Assembly (NCBI GenBank): GCA_028752905.1
Contig: JAQNBH010000002.1
Coordinates: forward strand, 16,540,390 to 16,604,389
Direction of reading: 5' to 3'
Length of the DNA stretch: 64,000 nucleotides
Source of the DNA: Cladorhizidae sp. MBARI D1340-BT2
Taxonomy: Eukaryota; Porifera; Demospongiae; Poecilosclerida; Cladorhizidae
The notes under the pieces are model-generated. The model had not been told where the DNA came from, made no database searches, and saw only the letters and a list, made by a program, of their open reading frames with translations. Positions 1 through 10,134 of this stretch are shown piece after piece (the first letter of the stretch is position 1; the number at the start of each line of letters is the position of its first letter). The translations under genes were made by a program, and so were the position numbers.

Positions 1-360
1 TGAAATAAGTCAGAATACCACTTTTAAAACTGGAACTTGACCGGTTTATTAACATCTAATGCAATAACGTGACTGAACATTTTATTTGGGAATAGGTAGC
101 CTGAATAGGTAGCCTGCAATAATCGAGTAGGGAAATGGTATATTGCTACACAGAATAACACAATAGTTATGGATACATGAGTAGTGTTTTGAATTCAGTG
201 GACACTTTGGAGAGCTTTTCATACACACACTCAATTTAAGAATTTCTACTTCCACTGTGCACAGTAGGAGTGCCTCCAGTTGATATTTTTACATTCAGAC
301 GATCCACTGTGGGTACGAATGTGTTCAGTCTAAAGTGTTCTTTTGGATCACTTACCTGTG

Positions 361-2340
361 TTTACTTACTGCTTCATCAAAGAAACGGCGTTTCTTCTTT
401 GTAATAGATGATTTTGAGAGGCTTTCTTGTAGAACAATATCAAAATCTTGATTGCTGTTTGCATCCACAAGCTCCTGCACTTGCAAACGAAAGGTGTTGC
501 TTCTTCAAAAATGTCATGCATTCCTAGCTAATAATACAGTCTTATACTCCACAACCTGAACAGCCTGATTTAGGTGCATACCACGTGTCTGGAGATATTT
601 TGATACATGGATTAAAGATAGCAACTACTTTTTTTTATTACCGTAGCAGTAAGGAGTGAGGTGAAGCATAAAGTAGTCCATCACTCACATGCTTTGTTGC
701 AGAACTACATTGTTCAGATATGGTAAGTTCCCGCAAAAGAATATAATAGATTTGTTGCTCATCACAGATTTGTGAAATGGCCTTGTAGGCTGACCACCAA
801 CATGTTTTCCCTAATTTGACCATTTTCTTCAGTTTTTTGGATCCACCACAGTGAGCTTCAACCGCCTTTTTCCACACGTCCATTCTCCTAGAACTCTCAT
901 TGAAGAAACTACATGTTTCCTGAAGAAGCCCCATAAGATTTCTTGGTCCTTTAATTTGTGAAAAAATTGGAGAAACTACTAAATTCTGTTGATGAGCGAT
1001 TCCCCATATGAAGTAACATCTGGAACTTCATCATTGTAGTATTTCACCACTACAACTTTTTCTGATGTATTTGCAGAGGCACCATCAAGTGAAAGGCCGA
1101 TAAGTGCTTTAACATCCAGCCCAAGTCTAACAAGCTTTCCAACAAGAAGTTTCCATAGGTCCTCTCCCTTGCCAGAAGTTATGACCTCAAATCCTAACAA
1201 ACTTTCTTGAATTTTGCCTTCAGTGCCAACATATCTTGCAACAATATTCAGTTGATCTGTTCCAGAGATATTCACAGTGTCATCCATCATGATGCCATAC
1301 TTTCCTCTACAGTCCTCATTTATAGCCCTTACAATATTCTCTAGAATGCTTTCAGCTAGAGCTTTGATAATATTGTTAACAGTTGTTAAGTAATAGTGTT
1401 GCCCAGACCTTTTCCTTGTTGCTTCCCTGTCTTAGAACACTGTGCTACATGATTGCTTAGTACAGAGTCATACTTGCTAAGAATCAACAGTTTCAAGAAA
1501 AACACCATGGTCCTTTTTAAATCCTACAGATCACATGCACTTTCAGAATCACTTCGATAAGGCAATCCCTGGCCAGCGACTAGCTTGATGACATCTATTA
1601 TTCGAGCAAGTACCAGTCAATTCTGATCCACTTTACGACGAGCAGCAGTTTTTGAAGCACACCCCCACATAGGAATCAATGAAGCAAAGTCACATCCATG
1701 GAGTTGAGAAAAAATTTGTCTGAAGCTTCTCTGTGATTCAGGGAAATTTCATGTCATTTAACTAACTGACTATATAGCTCGGCAGAAATGGCCCTCACCA
1801 ATACCAAGCACAAAATTATCTCTGCTATTCTCACAAAAGCAACACATATCCTGCAGTAAAGCTTTTTCTCAATAAATGTCAAACATTTTCGCTGTAAAAT
1901 GCTGCCATCTGTTTCTTTCAGCGTAAAAATTTCCACAGAGAAAGGAATATTTTCTGTTGGCTGCTCTGGCTTCATTGAAAGAAAATCAAGTTTAGCCTTA
2001 GAATCTTTGAGCCATTTTATTGCAGCAACAGTTCCTGAAGACACGCCTGAAGATGTTCTTGCTATTTCAGTTGTGCACCTGGCACTTCACCATTGTGTCT
2101 CCTTGTTTCTGGTTGATCATGTTGTGACTCCTGTATTGGTATGACTTCCACAGATTCAGTTGCATTAGCTCTCCCCGATATTGAGTTAGTATATCTTGAT
2201 GGATTAACTGGTCATGTGGAATCTTGTGCTGAATATCCAGGACGTTTTCTTGGAAAATATATCTTTTTGGGGTCCAGCCTGTTTTGCCACATTGAGCAGA
2301 TCCATTCTTTCTTTTGCCTTCCTTTTTTCTGAGCCACACT
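361..2340 (-). pseudogene. Decayed hAT-like (TTF/ZMYM-type) transposase
   Basis: On the minus strand several broken reading frames lie in transposase order. The N-terminal part (2339-1754) has a cysteine-containing stretch ending KKLYCRICVAF. The middle (1290-979) reads DDTVNISGTDQLNIVARYV and then a GLSLDGASANTS block, which correspond to the first catalytic-aspartate region and the D-GASN block of hAT transposases. The C-terminal part (934-638) has a KKLKKM...TCWWSAYKAI stretch like the hAT K-L-TRW region. Stops and frame changes separate the blocks, so it is not functional. Bases 1-360 show no clear coding. Family placement rests on motif order; the exact hAT subfamily is uncertain. No terminal repeats were found, and the element may begin outside the window. 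Confidence 0.7.
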
Positions 2341-2739
2341 TTCCCTTCTTCTCTTGGTTCATTTCAATGATTGCTGACAACAAAGGAAAGGGGTCATTTC
2401 ACAAAACTCCAGTTTGAACTTTGTTACAGCTATTGCACGAATGAATGAACTGCAATGTGGCTTTGTGGAATGCTGTTTTACAATAACTTGACAAGATATA
2501 GTATAGTTGGATTCCCACAGAGAAGTTGCTAATCAGATTCTGATAATTCATTTTCTTCATAATTATGACAATAATGACATTATTATAGCTTGACTATGTA
2601 ACGAAACAAACATTCTATGCTGCAGCGTCGGAATATTCAGCTGAAGTTGTTTTGAACCCATCCAAGTTTTTGCTTGTTAAGTGGCTCCAGTGGCTCAGAG
2701 GAATGAGGAGGGGGGGGGGGGGGCTGTGCCATGGCTCAA

Positions 2740-3720
2740 TGGCATAATGGCCAGTCCGATACTGCAGCATGGTTACAAGAAACCTGTTAGATATGCTGGT
2801 CTTAGATTCCAGGGTGCAGTAGTGCAGCTTGCTCCTTCTGCCTACCTGGCTTCAGCTGCTGCCCCCTCTAGTCTTATTAGCCACTTTCTACCAGCTAGTC
2901 TCTACCAATGCCACACTTGGATGATTCTGGTCTCAGGGCCATGACAGTCCCCTCTCACTGGGTAATGCAGCCTTCAGTCAGAAGATCTGGGACATTTTTG
3001 TAGTGGCAACCAGAGCAAAATCCCTCCTGGAGAGTGCCCCAGATGACATGGTGAATATTGGCAGTGTCCACCAAGTGGTCTGGTGCTTGGCTATATACAA
3101 GCTCTCCCTATTTCCAGTTTAGGTCTGAGAATGGACGACAACACTGTGTGAGTTTCTGTGGGGATTCGACTGGGTTCCTCCTTGTGTTGCCCCAACACAT
3201 GTCATCACTATGGGACTGAGGTGGACCACCTGGCCACCCATTGGCTCAGTTGTAAGAAGAGCAAAGGGCGCCATTATCGTCAGGGGCTATCAATGACATT
3301 ATATACAGAACATCCCTTCAAAGGCTAGAAGAATTAGGTCTGGACCACACAGATGTCAGGTGACCGATGATCCCATGGAAGAATTGCAAGCCACTAGTAT
3401 GGTCGCGACTTTTCCAGACACCTTCGCCTAGTCAAACCAATGCTATTGAGCAGTGGCTGACCTAGCCGAGAAGAGAAAGTCAGCCAAGTTAGTACACCAC
3501 CTTAGGGCCTGGCTATTTCTTCACACCTGTGGCTATTGAGACTTTGGGGGTCATTGGGAAAGAGGTCACTGACCTTTTAGAAGGGGCTGAGCCACAGGGT
3601 GAGGCAATCTACTGGAGAGGTGAAGGTGAGAACATACCTTCTTCAACGTCTCTATGTAGCTGTACATTGCGGGCCCGGTCAGGACTGGACTTGTGCCATA
3701 GCTAGACAACTGATATAATT
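2740..3720 (+). pseudogene. Retroelement ORF C-terminal fragment (copy 1)
   Basis: Read across frameshifts, the + strand gives LAPSAYLASAAAPSSL, then ISSLGLRMDDNT, a cysteine/histidine-rich patch around CCPNTCHHYG, LATHWLSCKKSKGRH, INDIIYRTSLQRL, PWKNCKPLVW, AEKRKSAK and finally YLLQRLYVAV. This is the order seen in the C-terminal, nuclease-like part of a class of reverse-transcriptase ORFs common in cnidarian and sponge genomes (LGLRM ... HGLSC...GRH ... VPW..GK.L.WD...DT ... VAIET.G ... QR.SVAIQRGN). That family pattern is from memory. Many stops and shifts make it a fossil. A related copy lies at 41528-42300 on the other strand. Confidence 0.6.
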
Positions 3721-4940
3721 GTTTTGAAATTATTGATGTTATTATTTTTTTTAATAAAGTAAATAAATAGACAAACAAATAAATAATCATTTTGTAGATT
3801 TCCCTTTCTGTCAATTTTTTATTTTTTATTGTCAATTTTTCAATCGAAATACTTCAGGCTTCCTCAGAGTAAATAATCAATCAACTAATATCAACTCTAA
3901 AGAAAAGACGATAAGCAAGATATCCATGCAGGTCAGCTAATTGTTCAACTAATAACTTCTCTCAGGCCCTTTTCTTTGTTTGTTTCTTTGTTCTCTGTCA
4001 GTGCCCATACAGAGGACCCAGGAAGGGTACCATGGAACTAGGAAGATAGGAATAACTAGACCTGGGGAAGGACATGGGCAGAGTTTTTGGATGAGTAGGC
4101 CATGCCTTGCTCCCAAAAGTTTTAAAACGGCCATAAGGCAAGAACAGGGTCTAGTACTGCAATATTTCTCTCCACCCTTTCTGTTGCCTGTGTTTCTTTG
4201 TCCTCAATGGGTGCTTACATATGGAGACAGTTCCTGAGTGCTAGCCCAAGAGAAACCTGAAGGGCCACTTTTGTGGCTAGTAACTTATTGGCAAGCGAAG
4301 CAATCCCTCAGTGGGGATTTTGATTGGAAGATTTGGTATTGCCGCACATTGGATATCTATCTGCCATCTGTGTATTCACTTGTTCACGTTCCCCAAAAGT
4401 GCCCTTCAGGTTGCTCTTTGGCATCAATTTCAGAGAGTAAATTTCAATTTGATTATTGGTAGGGTTAGTTGCCTTTTTTACCTTCATTGCTAGAGCTTGG
4501 TATCGTCCACAATCGAGAAAGCTTCCTTGGGCTCAGGTAAAGCTTCTACACTTCATCTGTCCATGTTTCTGTAAGAGAAGGAGCATCACAACATTAAGTA
4601 TTAGCTAAACCTTGAAGTTTGCCTTTGAAATCAAGAAGCTCGAATTCCAAAAGGACACTCAAGTGTTGCTGACTCATAAGCTAGTAGCAGTTGAAACTCC
4701 ACATAGTCGCAAGGAATTAACTCCGTCTCATGCGCTACAATTAATGATGTGGGTAATTGACATGTAAACTGGGAATGGTAATGATATATAGTCATAGTGA
4801 AGAAAAAGATCGAGAAAAAGGCAGCAGATTAGAAGCTAGATAGAGGAAAGAAAACTGGCCACACTGGCAAGTGACAATGGTTAATAGCTGACAGGAACGA
4901 GTGAAGTTTCGTTCTGACTTACCCACTCAATCAATCCTGT
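3721..4940. other. No recognised gene; low-complexity and unclassified repeat DNA
   Basis: The stretch opens with an A/T-rich tetranucleotide run (3740-3790). Around 3965-4240 an imperfect duplication of a segment beginning with a TTTCTTTG-type pyrimidine block is visible. Two short reading frames (3980-4237 and 4238-4462) abut but have no recognisable motif, and I do not call them genes. Confidence 0.4.
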
Positions 4941-5610
4941 TGAGCCTGTTAAGGCCACCACATATGTAGCACATTGTTATGGAAATATAATAACTAACAC
5001 TAATAACAGTCTAAAAAATATATATGCTATCAATAATAGCTAGAGTGTCAGCCATTCAAAGAGGGGGAAGGGGAGGAGACCAAAGGTCATCCATTAGCTA
5101 ACCATACAACAATCCCTTCCTCCTCCATGACCACTTCCCTCCCCAATATATAACACACTCACCCACCTCCTCCATAACTGCATCACTTACTCCCTCCACA
5201 CTTTTCTCCAACAGTAATGCACCTTTTCATCCTTACCAATTCCTCCATATTCATCCAGCAACTGTCCAACCCCTACAATTCTGTACATCTTATCCACTAG
5301 TCCCTTCCAAATTTCTCATAAACTACCAAACATCTACCCTGCTCTTCTAAAACATATTATGTATCTCCCATCGCTAATTATTCCACATCTCTTCTTATCC
5401 TCTAACAACCTTGCCTATGCAGTCTTCAGTCTAAATTGCAATCTCACAACTTCCTGACCCTGCATAGATCTCACATACCTATCCACCACTGCACAATTTT
5501 TTGCCAATTTAAAAAAATTCAGCTATTCATGACGAAGGCTAGAGCACCTAGTCGAAAGGTTGAGTGAATATAATTTGAAGTTTATTATTGAGAAGGTGAT
5601 TATAATGTTA
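4941..5610 (+). repeat. Left pseudo-LTR-like repeat of a Penelope-like element
   Basis: The segment opens with GAGCCTGTTAAGGCCACCAC (4942 on), which recurs at 7808. It ends with a hammerhead-like motif followed by TTATTGAGAAGGTGATTATA, which recurs at 8088-8107. The PLE reading frames lie between the two copies, so these direct repeats behave like the pseudo-LTRs of Penelope-like elements. The left copy also holds a pyrimidine-rich stretch of about 400 bp (5090-5500) that the right copy lacks or has diverged in. Confidence 0.6.
5530..5600 (+). ncRNA. Hammerhead-ribozyme-like motif, copy 1
   Basis: TGACGAAGG is followed by a hairpin CTAG-AGCAC-CTAG, then TCGAAAGGTT. It has a one-base change in the CUGAUGA box and an altered NUH triplet, so it is probably inactive. 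It lies in the left flank of the PLE. Confidence 0.5.
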
Positions 5611-5699
5611 TGTATTAAGTCAACTGAGAGTTCATTGAGAGTTTATTTAAGGGAAACCTAGGCTAGCAATACCCAGAAATTAGTGAGATGCTACGAGAA

Positions 5700-7706
5700 G
5701 ATTTTTGCACCGGAGGGTTCTGTGGAAGAATCACCACATGTTCAGCATGAGATGCAGTGGCGAGGAAATTCTACCAGTAAGTTTAAGGATGAAGCCTCCC
5801 ATTAAGACCAGGGAAAGGTACAGGATAGCGGAGAGAGCCAGCAAAGTGTTCCCATCAGAGAAAATTCTCCAGTCCTACAGAAGAAGCAATGCCAGCTGAA
5901 TGTGAAGATCTGGAAGCCAAACTGGAACCAGCACTGGGAAGTGACTATCAGAGGATTCAGACCCTTTGTAGGTAAGCAGCAGAGAAGACCCACAGCAAAT
6001 CCAAGCAGAACTATCAAAAGAAGCTGGAGACGCTTTTGGAGAGGAGATCGAAAGAAGTGAAGTTTCAACCCCAAGACTTGAACAGATGGGTGGTGAATCT
6101 GACAGAGAAGAACCTTTCTCCAACTCAGAAAGAAGTGCTTGCTTTGTGTCTTAACTTTGTCCCTGCTCCAAAGAGTCTACCTCTGATGGACACCATGGCT
6201 GCAGTGGAAGAGATAGCCAGTAAGCTGGAGGATAACATGGCACATGAGCTTCGAGGTAGAGTATGTGGAATTTTGAGAAGAGCAAGGAAACCAAAGGACA
6301 ACCTGACAAAGGAACAGAGAAAAGCCCTGGGAGAACTGAGGAAGATGGAAGAGCTCATAATGTTACCAGCAGACAAGGGGAAGACAACAGATCTGATGAC
6401 AAAGGACAGTTACATTTCAAAGCTGACAGGAATGCTAGAAACTGGAATACTGAAGAAGGATCCTACCAAGGCACAGGAAAGCAAGGTGAATCATATGTTA
6501 AAGAATATGGAGAAGATGGGAGAAATAACAACTGCATTATACAATATAATTAGGCCCACTGGAAGTAGACCACCACTGATTTATGGGCTCTCTAAGATAT
6601 ATAAACTTGAGGTTCTCCTTAGGCCTATTGTGTCTTCACCATCGTATAATCTTTCCAAGTTCATTGCATATTTGATATCACCTCTAGCTGGAAATACAAG
6701 TACATATGTCAAGGATTCTGGGAAATTTATTAAGCATATTCAAGGTGAATGTTTAGCACAGGATAAGTGTCTTGTCAGTTTTGATGTTTCCTCTCTTTTT
6801 ACCTGTTCCCATAGATGAGGCTGTGGAAGTAATTTTTGGAATGTTGACACAAATGATGAGAGCTTCCGTGAGATGACTACACTTTACACTAGGTGCTGAC
6901 AGGATTTATGGACTGTTGGAGTTGTGCCTGAAATCCACTTACTTCAGGTATCAAGAAAAATACTACAAGCAGAAAGAGGTTGGAGCAATGGGCACTCCAG
7001 TACCTGCAGTGGTAATCAACCTTTATATGGAATTCTGAGGAATTGGCACTCACAACCGCCCCACTGAAGCCAAGGGTTTGGAAGAGATACGTGGATGACA
7101 CCTTCTGCATTGTGAAGAAGGGAAGTGAGCAGGAGTTGTTGGACCATCTGAATAACATCAGGCCATCCATAAAGTTTATCATGGAGCTTAAAGTGGATGT
7201 ATTGTTGCCCTTTCTGGACTGCCACCTGCACAGGAAGGAAGGTGGAAGGCTAACTGCAACCATTAACCCATGCATATCAACCGGTACCTTGATTATAGAT
7301 CACATCATCCTATCCATGTCAGAAGAGGAGTGGTGAAGAGCTTATATGATAGAGCCAGAAGAGTAGTTACTGAGAAGGAGGACCTTTGGAAGGAAGAACA
7401 TCATTTGAATAAGATCTTTATAGAGAACGGTTATCTGCAAGCCTTCATCAACCTTCATCTGCAGATACATCTAAATGCAGAAAGGAAGATGAGTACACCA
7501 GTGCAGGCAATGAGGGGTCTAAAAAGAAGGATCCTATGGTAGTGATTCCTTATGCAGCAGAAATGAGTGAAGACATCAGGAGAGGTCTGCAGGAAGTTCA
7601 ACATCAAAGTCGTTTTCAGATTGGGAAGAACTCTGAAGACACAACTGAGCTAATATGCACTCATGTGTTGTGTACCGCATCCCTTGTAGCTGTGGGAAAT
7701 ACTACA
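5700..7706 (+). pseudogene. Penelope-like element ORF (RT plus start of GIY-YIG)
   Basis: Conceptual protein pieces run from about 5900 to 7706. The longest open stretch (6036-6818) carries the N-terminal region with LPADKGKTT and YGLSKIYK, then RPIVSSP and SFDVSSLFT (RT motif A). After a break comes a VGAMGTPVPAVV-type motif (about 6980), YVDDTFCIV (RT catalytic motif C, about 7090) and FLDCHLHRKEG. The tail ends in VVYRIPCSCGKYYIGG, the start of a GIY-YIG endonuclease, where a trinucleotide repeat cuts it off at about 7733. RT followed by GIY-YIG is diagnostic of Penelope-like retroelements. Several stops and shifts show it is dead. A near-identical RT fragment lies at 19020-19375. Confidence 0.85.
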
Positions 7707-7732
7707 TAGGGGGAGACCATGACAATGATGAT

Positions 7733-7773
7733 GATGGTGGTGGTGGTGGTGGTGGTGGTGGTGGTGGTGGTGG

Positions 7774-7805
<32 letters not shown>

Positions 7806-7806
7806 C
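7733..7806 (+). repeat. GGT/GAT trinucleotide microsatellite
   Basis: A GGT run followed by a GAT run sits exactly where the GIY-YIG frame breaks. The glycine and aspartate runs read through it are repeat artefacts, not protein. Confidence 0.9.
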
Positions 7807-8490
7807 TGAGCCTGTTAAGGCCACCACATATACTACTGCATAGTTTGAAACTATCTAATGGTAACTAACACAAATAACAATATTTAATTATTATTATTAT
7901 TATTTATTTATTTGTTTGTTTGTTTATAATTTTTTTTACATCTGGCGCATGTGCTAGAGCACGTATACTAGCACGTGGTGGATAGCTAGCTACTGGCCAG
8001 GTATATATATATATATAGAAGACTCATGCGAGCCTTAGCATCATGAAGGCTAGAGCATCTAGTCGAAACGTCCAATTTGAAGTTGATTATTGAGAAGGTG
8101 ATTATAATTTGACCTCCTCCTCTTAAGCCTTTTCATTTCTCACTTTCATATTTTCCCTCCACTTATGTACCAACTCAACTTCACCGTCTATTTCATCCTC
8201 CTCCAGATCACATACTCTTCCATTATCCTCCTCGCTTAGTTACTTTCATCAACACTCTATAGCTATGGATGGGTTGCTAAACTGGAAATGCTCATCAGTG
8301 GCAATCTTGAGAATATCTGAGCTGGTTACCATCCCAACCTTACCAGTTTGGAATCTAGACATCTATTGCTTCTCCATATCACCATCCAAGCAATACAATA
8401 TTATGATTATGAAAAGTTACAGATCAGTGTCTAGGGTTAGGCCTGCAGCTATGCTTGGAGAGACCAATACCTAGAGCAGTGAATAAGACA
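7807..8490 (+). repeat. Second pseudo-LTR-like repeat, inserted in the PLE
   Basis: It starts with the same GAGCCTGTTAAGGCCACC block as 4941 and contains hammerhead-like copy 2. It continues with a region (8265-8490) that is recognisably related to 23925-24150: shared AACTGGAAAT, GAGAATATCTGAG and ACAGATCAGT landmarks. That gives a repeat family longer than the ribozyme motif alone. It separates the GIY-YIG start (7655-7705) from a GIY-YIG C-terminal piece at 8890-9045. Confidence 0.6.
8041..8110 (+). ncRNA. Hammerhead-ribozyme-like motif, copy 2
   Basis: ATGAAGG, a seven-pair stem GGCTAGA/TCTAGTC closing a GCA loop, then GAAACGTC. The GAAA box and GUC cleavage triplet are intact; the CUGAUGA box has lost its first bases. 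The shared tail TTGATTATTGAGAAGGTGAT follows. Confidence 0.6.
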
Positions 8491-8889
8491 AATACTTAAA
8501 GCAATGAATACTAGGAGGTGTCAAGCCACAAAATTGATGGGTTTCATATTTTTTAAACATCCTTCATTGCACCTTTGTTCACTACTCAATTCATTACCAG
8601 TAAACAAGAATTTAGTAGTATTATCTTACGGGTGAGCATAGCGAGCCCTCAGTTGGGAGTTGACATTGCGGCACATGGCCTATATATATGTGTCTATATA
8701 TTGAGTGGGTGGGGGGGAGCAATGAAGCCATCCACACTTTCACCGAACCATAGGCCATCTTCAGGGTCAAAGATTATGCATTCCACTGCTTCAGTCCACA
8801 CCACTTCTTCCAGCTCCTGACCATCTCGCTGTGGAAGAGAAATGGCATCTTGTGGATCCATTGCCAGCCAGTCCACACTCCAAAGTAAA

Positions 8890-9045
8890 AAATATGCCAA
8901 AGAGAAGTCTGCAATTGCTGAACATGCATGTGGTAGTGGACATCTTGTTTTGTGAGAGGAAGCTACCATCATAGACCAGGCCAGAAGACAGAAGGAACTG
9001 CCTCCTTCACCATCTTTAGCCTTCATCAGGAATGATATTCCTGAT
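8890..9045 (+). pseudogene. PLE GIY-YIG endonuclease C-terminal fragment
   Basis: The + strand reads KYAKEKSAIAEHACGSGHLV, then EEATIIDQARRQKE and AFIRNDIPDAG. This matches the end of the Penelope-type GIY-YIG domain (SAVAEH...GH...W....ID...R..KE...IR) as I recall it. It may be the missing end of the element broken at 7706, or the end of another copy. It is followed immediately by a hammerhead-like motif, as expected for a PLE 3' flank. Confidence 0.6.
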
Positions 9046-9054
9046 GCGGGTAAT

Positions 9055-9100
9055 TGTTCCAGATGACAGCTAGAGCCGACTAGCCGAAATGTCTAGTGAG
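9055..9100 (+). ncRNA. Hammerhead-ribozyme-like motif, copy 3
   Basis: CAGATGA, then a stem GCTAG/CTAGC with a different loop (AGCCGA), then CGAAATGTC. The stem is kept although the loop and outer pairs differ from other copies. GAAA and GUC are intact. Confidence 0.55.
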
Positions 9101-9119
9101 CATTCCACCATGTTATTAC

Positions 9120-9680
9120 ATATTCATTGGTATGTGTTTCTCCTTGGTTGCACCCCTCCCACCATGATTAGATAATTTAGAGGAATGCGTTTCTCCTCGA
9201 TGAGATGTTTAGGGATATGCATTTCCCATGAATAAATATATAAGGGATATGTGTTTCCCCTGGATTAAATATTCAGGTATATGTGTTTCCCCTGGATTAA
9301 ATATTCAGGTGTATATGTTTATCCTTGATTAAGTTTTCAGGGATATGTATTAGATGTTCAGGGCTATGTGTTCCCCCTGATTAGACATTCAGGGTTATGT
9401 GTTCCCCCTGATTAGATGTTCAGGGCTATGTGTTCCCCCTGATTAGACATTCAGGGTTATGTGTTACCCCTGATTAGTTGTTCAGGGCTATGTGTTCCCC
9501 CTGATTAGATGTTCAGGGCTATGTGTTCCCCCTGATTAGATGTTCAGGGATATGTGTTCCCACTGATTAGATGTTCAGGGCTATGTGTTCCCCCTGATTA
9601 GATGTTCAGGGATATGTGTTCCCACTGATTAGATGTTCGTGTTCCCACTGATTAGATGTTCAGGGCTATGTGTTTTGGTA
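9120..9680 (+). repeat. Minisatellite upstream of the transporter gene
   Basis: Head-to-tail units of about 30 bp with the core GTTCAGGGCTATGTGTTCCC and spacer CCTGATTAGAT. The upstream units are more divergent (ATTCAGGTATATGTGTTTCC), which suggests the array grew toward the gene. It ends about 250 bp before the start codon. Confidence 0.9.
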
Positions 9681-9927
9681 ATTTATGACATAGTTCTAAC
9701 TGGTATCCCTTTGTTTGGGCTTGGATATCATAAGATATAAGACTTTGTTTTGCACTCCATCAACTGGGATCTGGTGATTTAGTGACCTGCGTTCAAGGTT
9801 ATGCATTCCACTTACTTGTGTTACCCCTTAGAATTTAGTTATGCCATCAACCATATAAATTACAATTAGGCAATTCTCAGGACTAAAAAAAAAACATCTA
9901 GAATATTAAATCCCAGGTTCACAACTA

Positions 9928-10134
9928 ATGGCTGACTCTGTGCTGGAAAACAATGGGACCCCAAACTGCTTGGGAAAACTCAGGAGGAGTATGACTAGAG
10001 CAACCAAGGGAACAGTTGTGTCTTCCTTTTTCATTCTGCTCTCCAGTTCTGTTGGTGCTGGAACACTCTCTCTCCCATATGCTTTTGCCAAAGGAGGCAT
10101 CTTTGTCTTCAGTATAATATTTTTCATCATCATG
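9928..10134 (+). CDS. SLC38-like: SLC38-like exon 1 (residues 1-69)
   Basis: It encodes a 25-residue hydrophilic N-terminus, helix 1 with the [10 protein letters not shown] motif, and the first part of helix 2. Donor is ATG|GTGAGT, phase 0. An A-rich tract precedes the exon, and a possible acceptor (ATTCTCAG) about 50 bp upstream leaves room for a 5'-UTR intron. Confidence 0.9.

Noticed and set aside
8694..9026. A 110-residue minus-strand frame
   Set aside because: The opposite strand carries the recognisable GIY-YIG C-terminus of the PLE.
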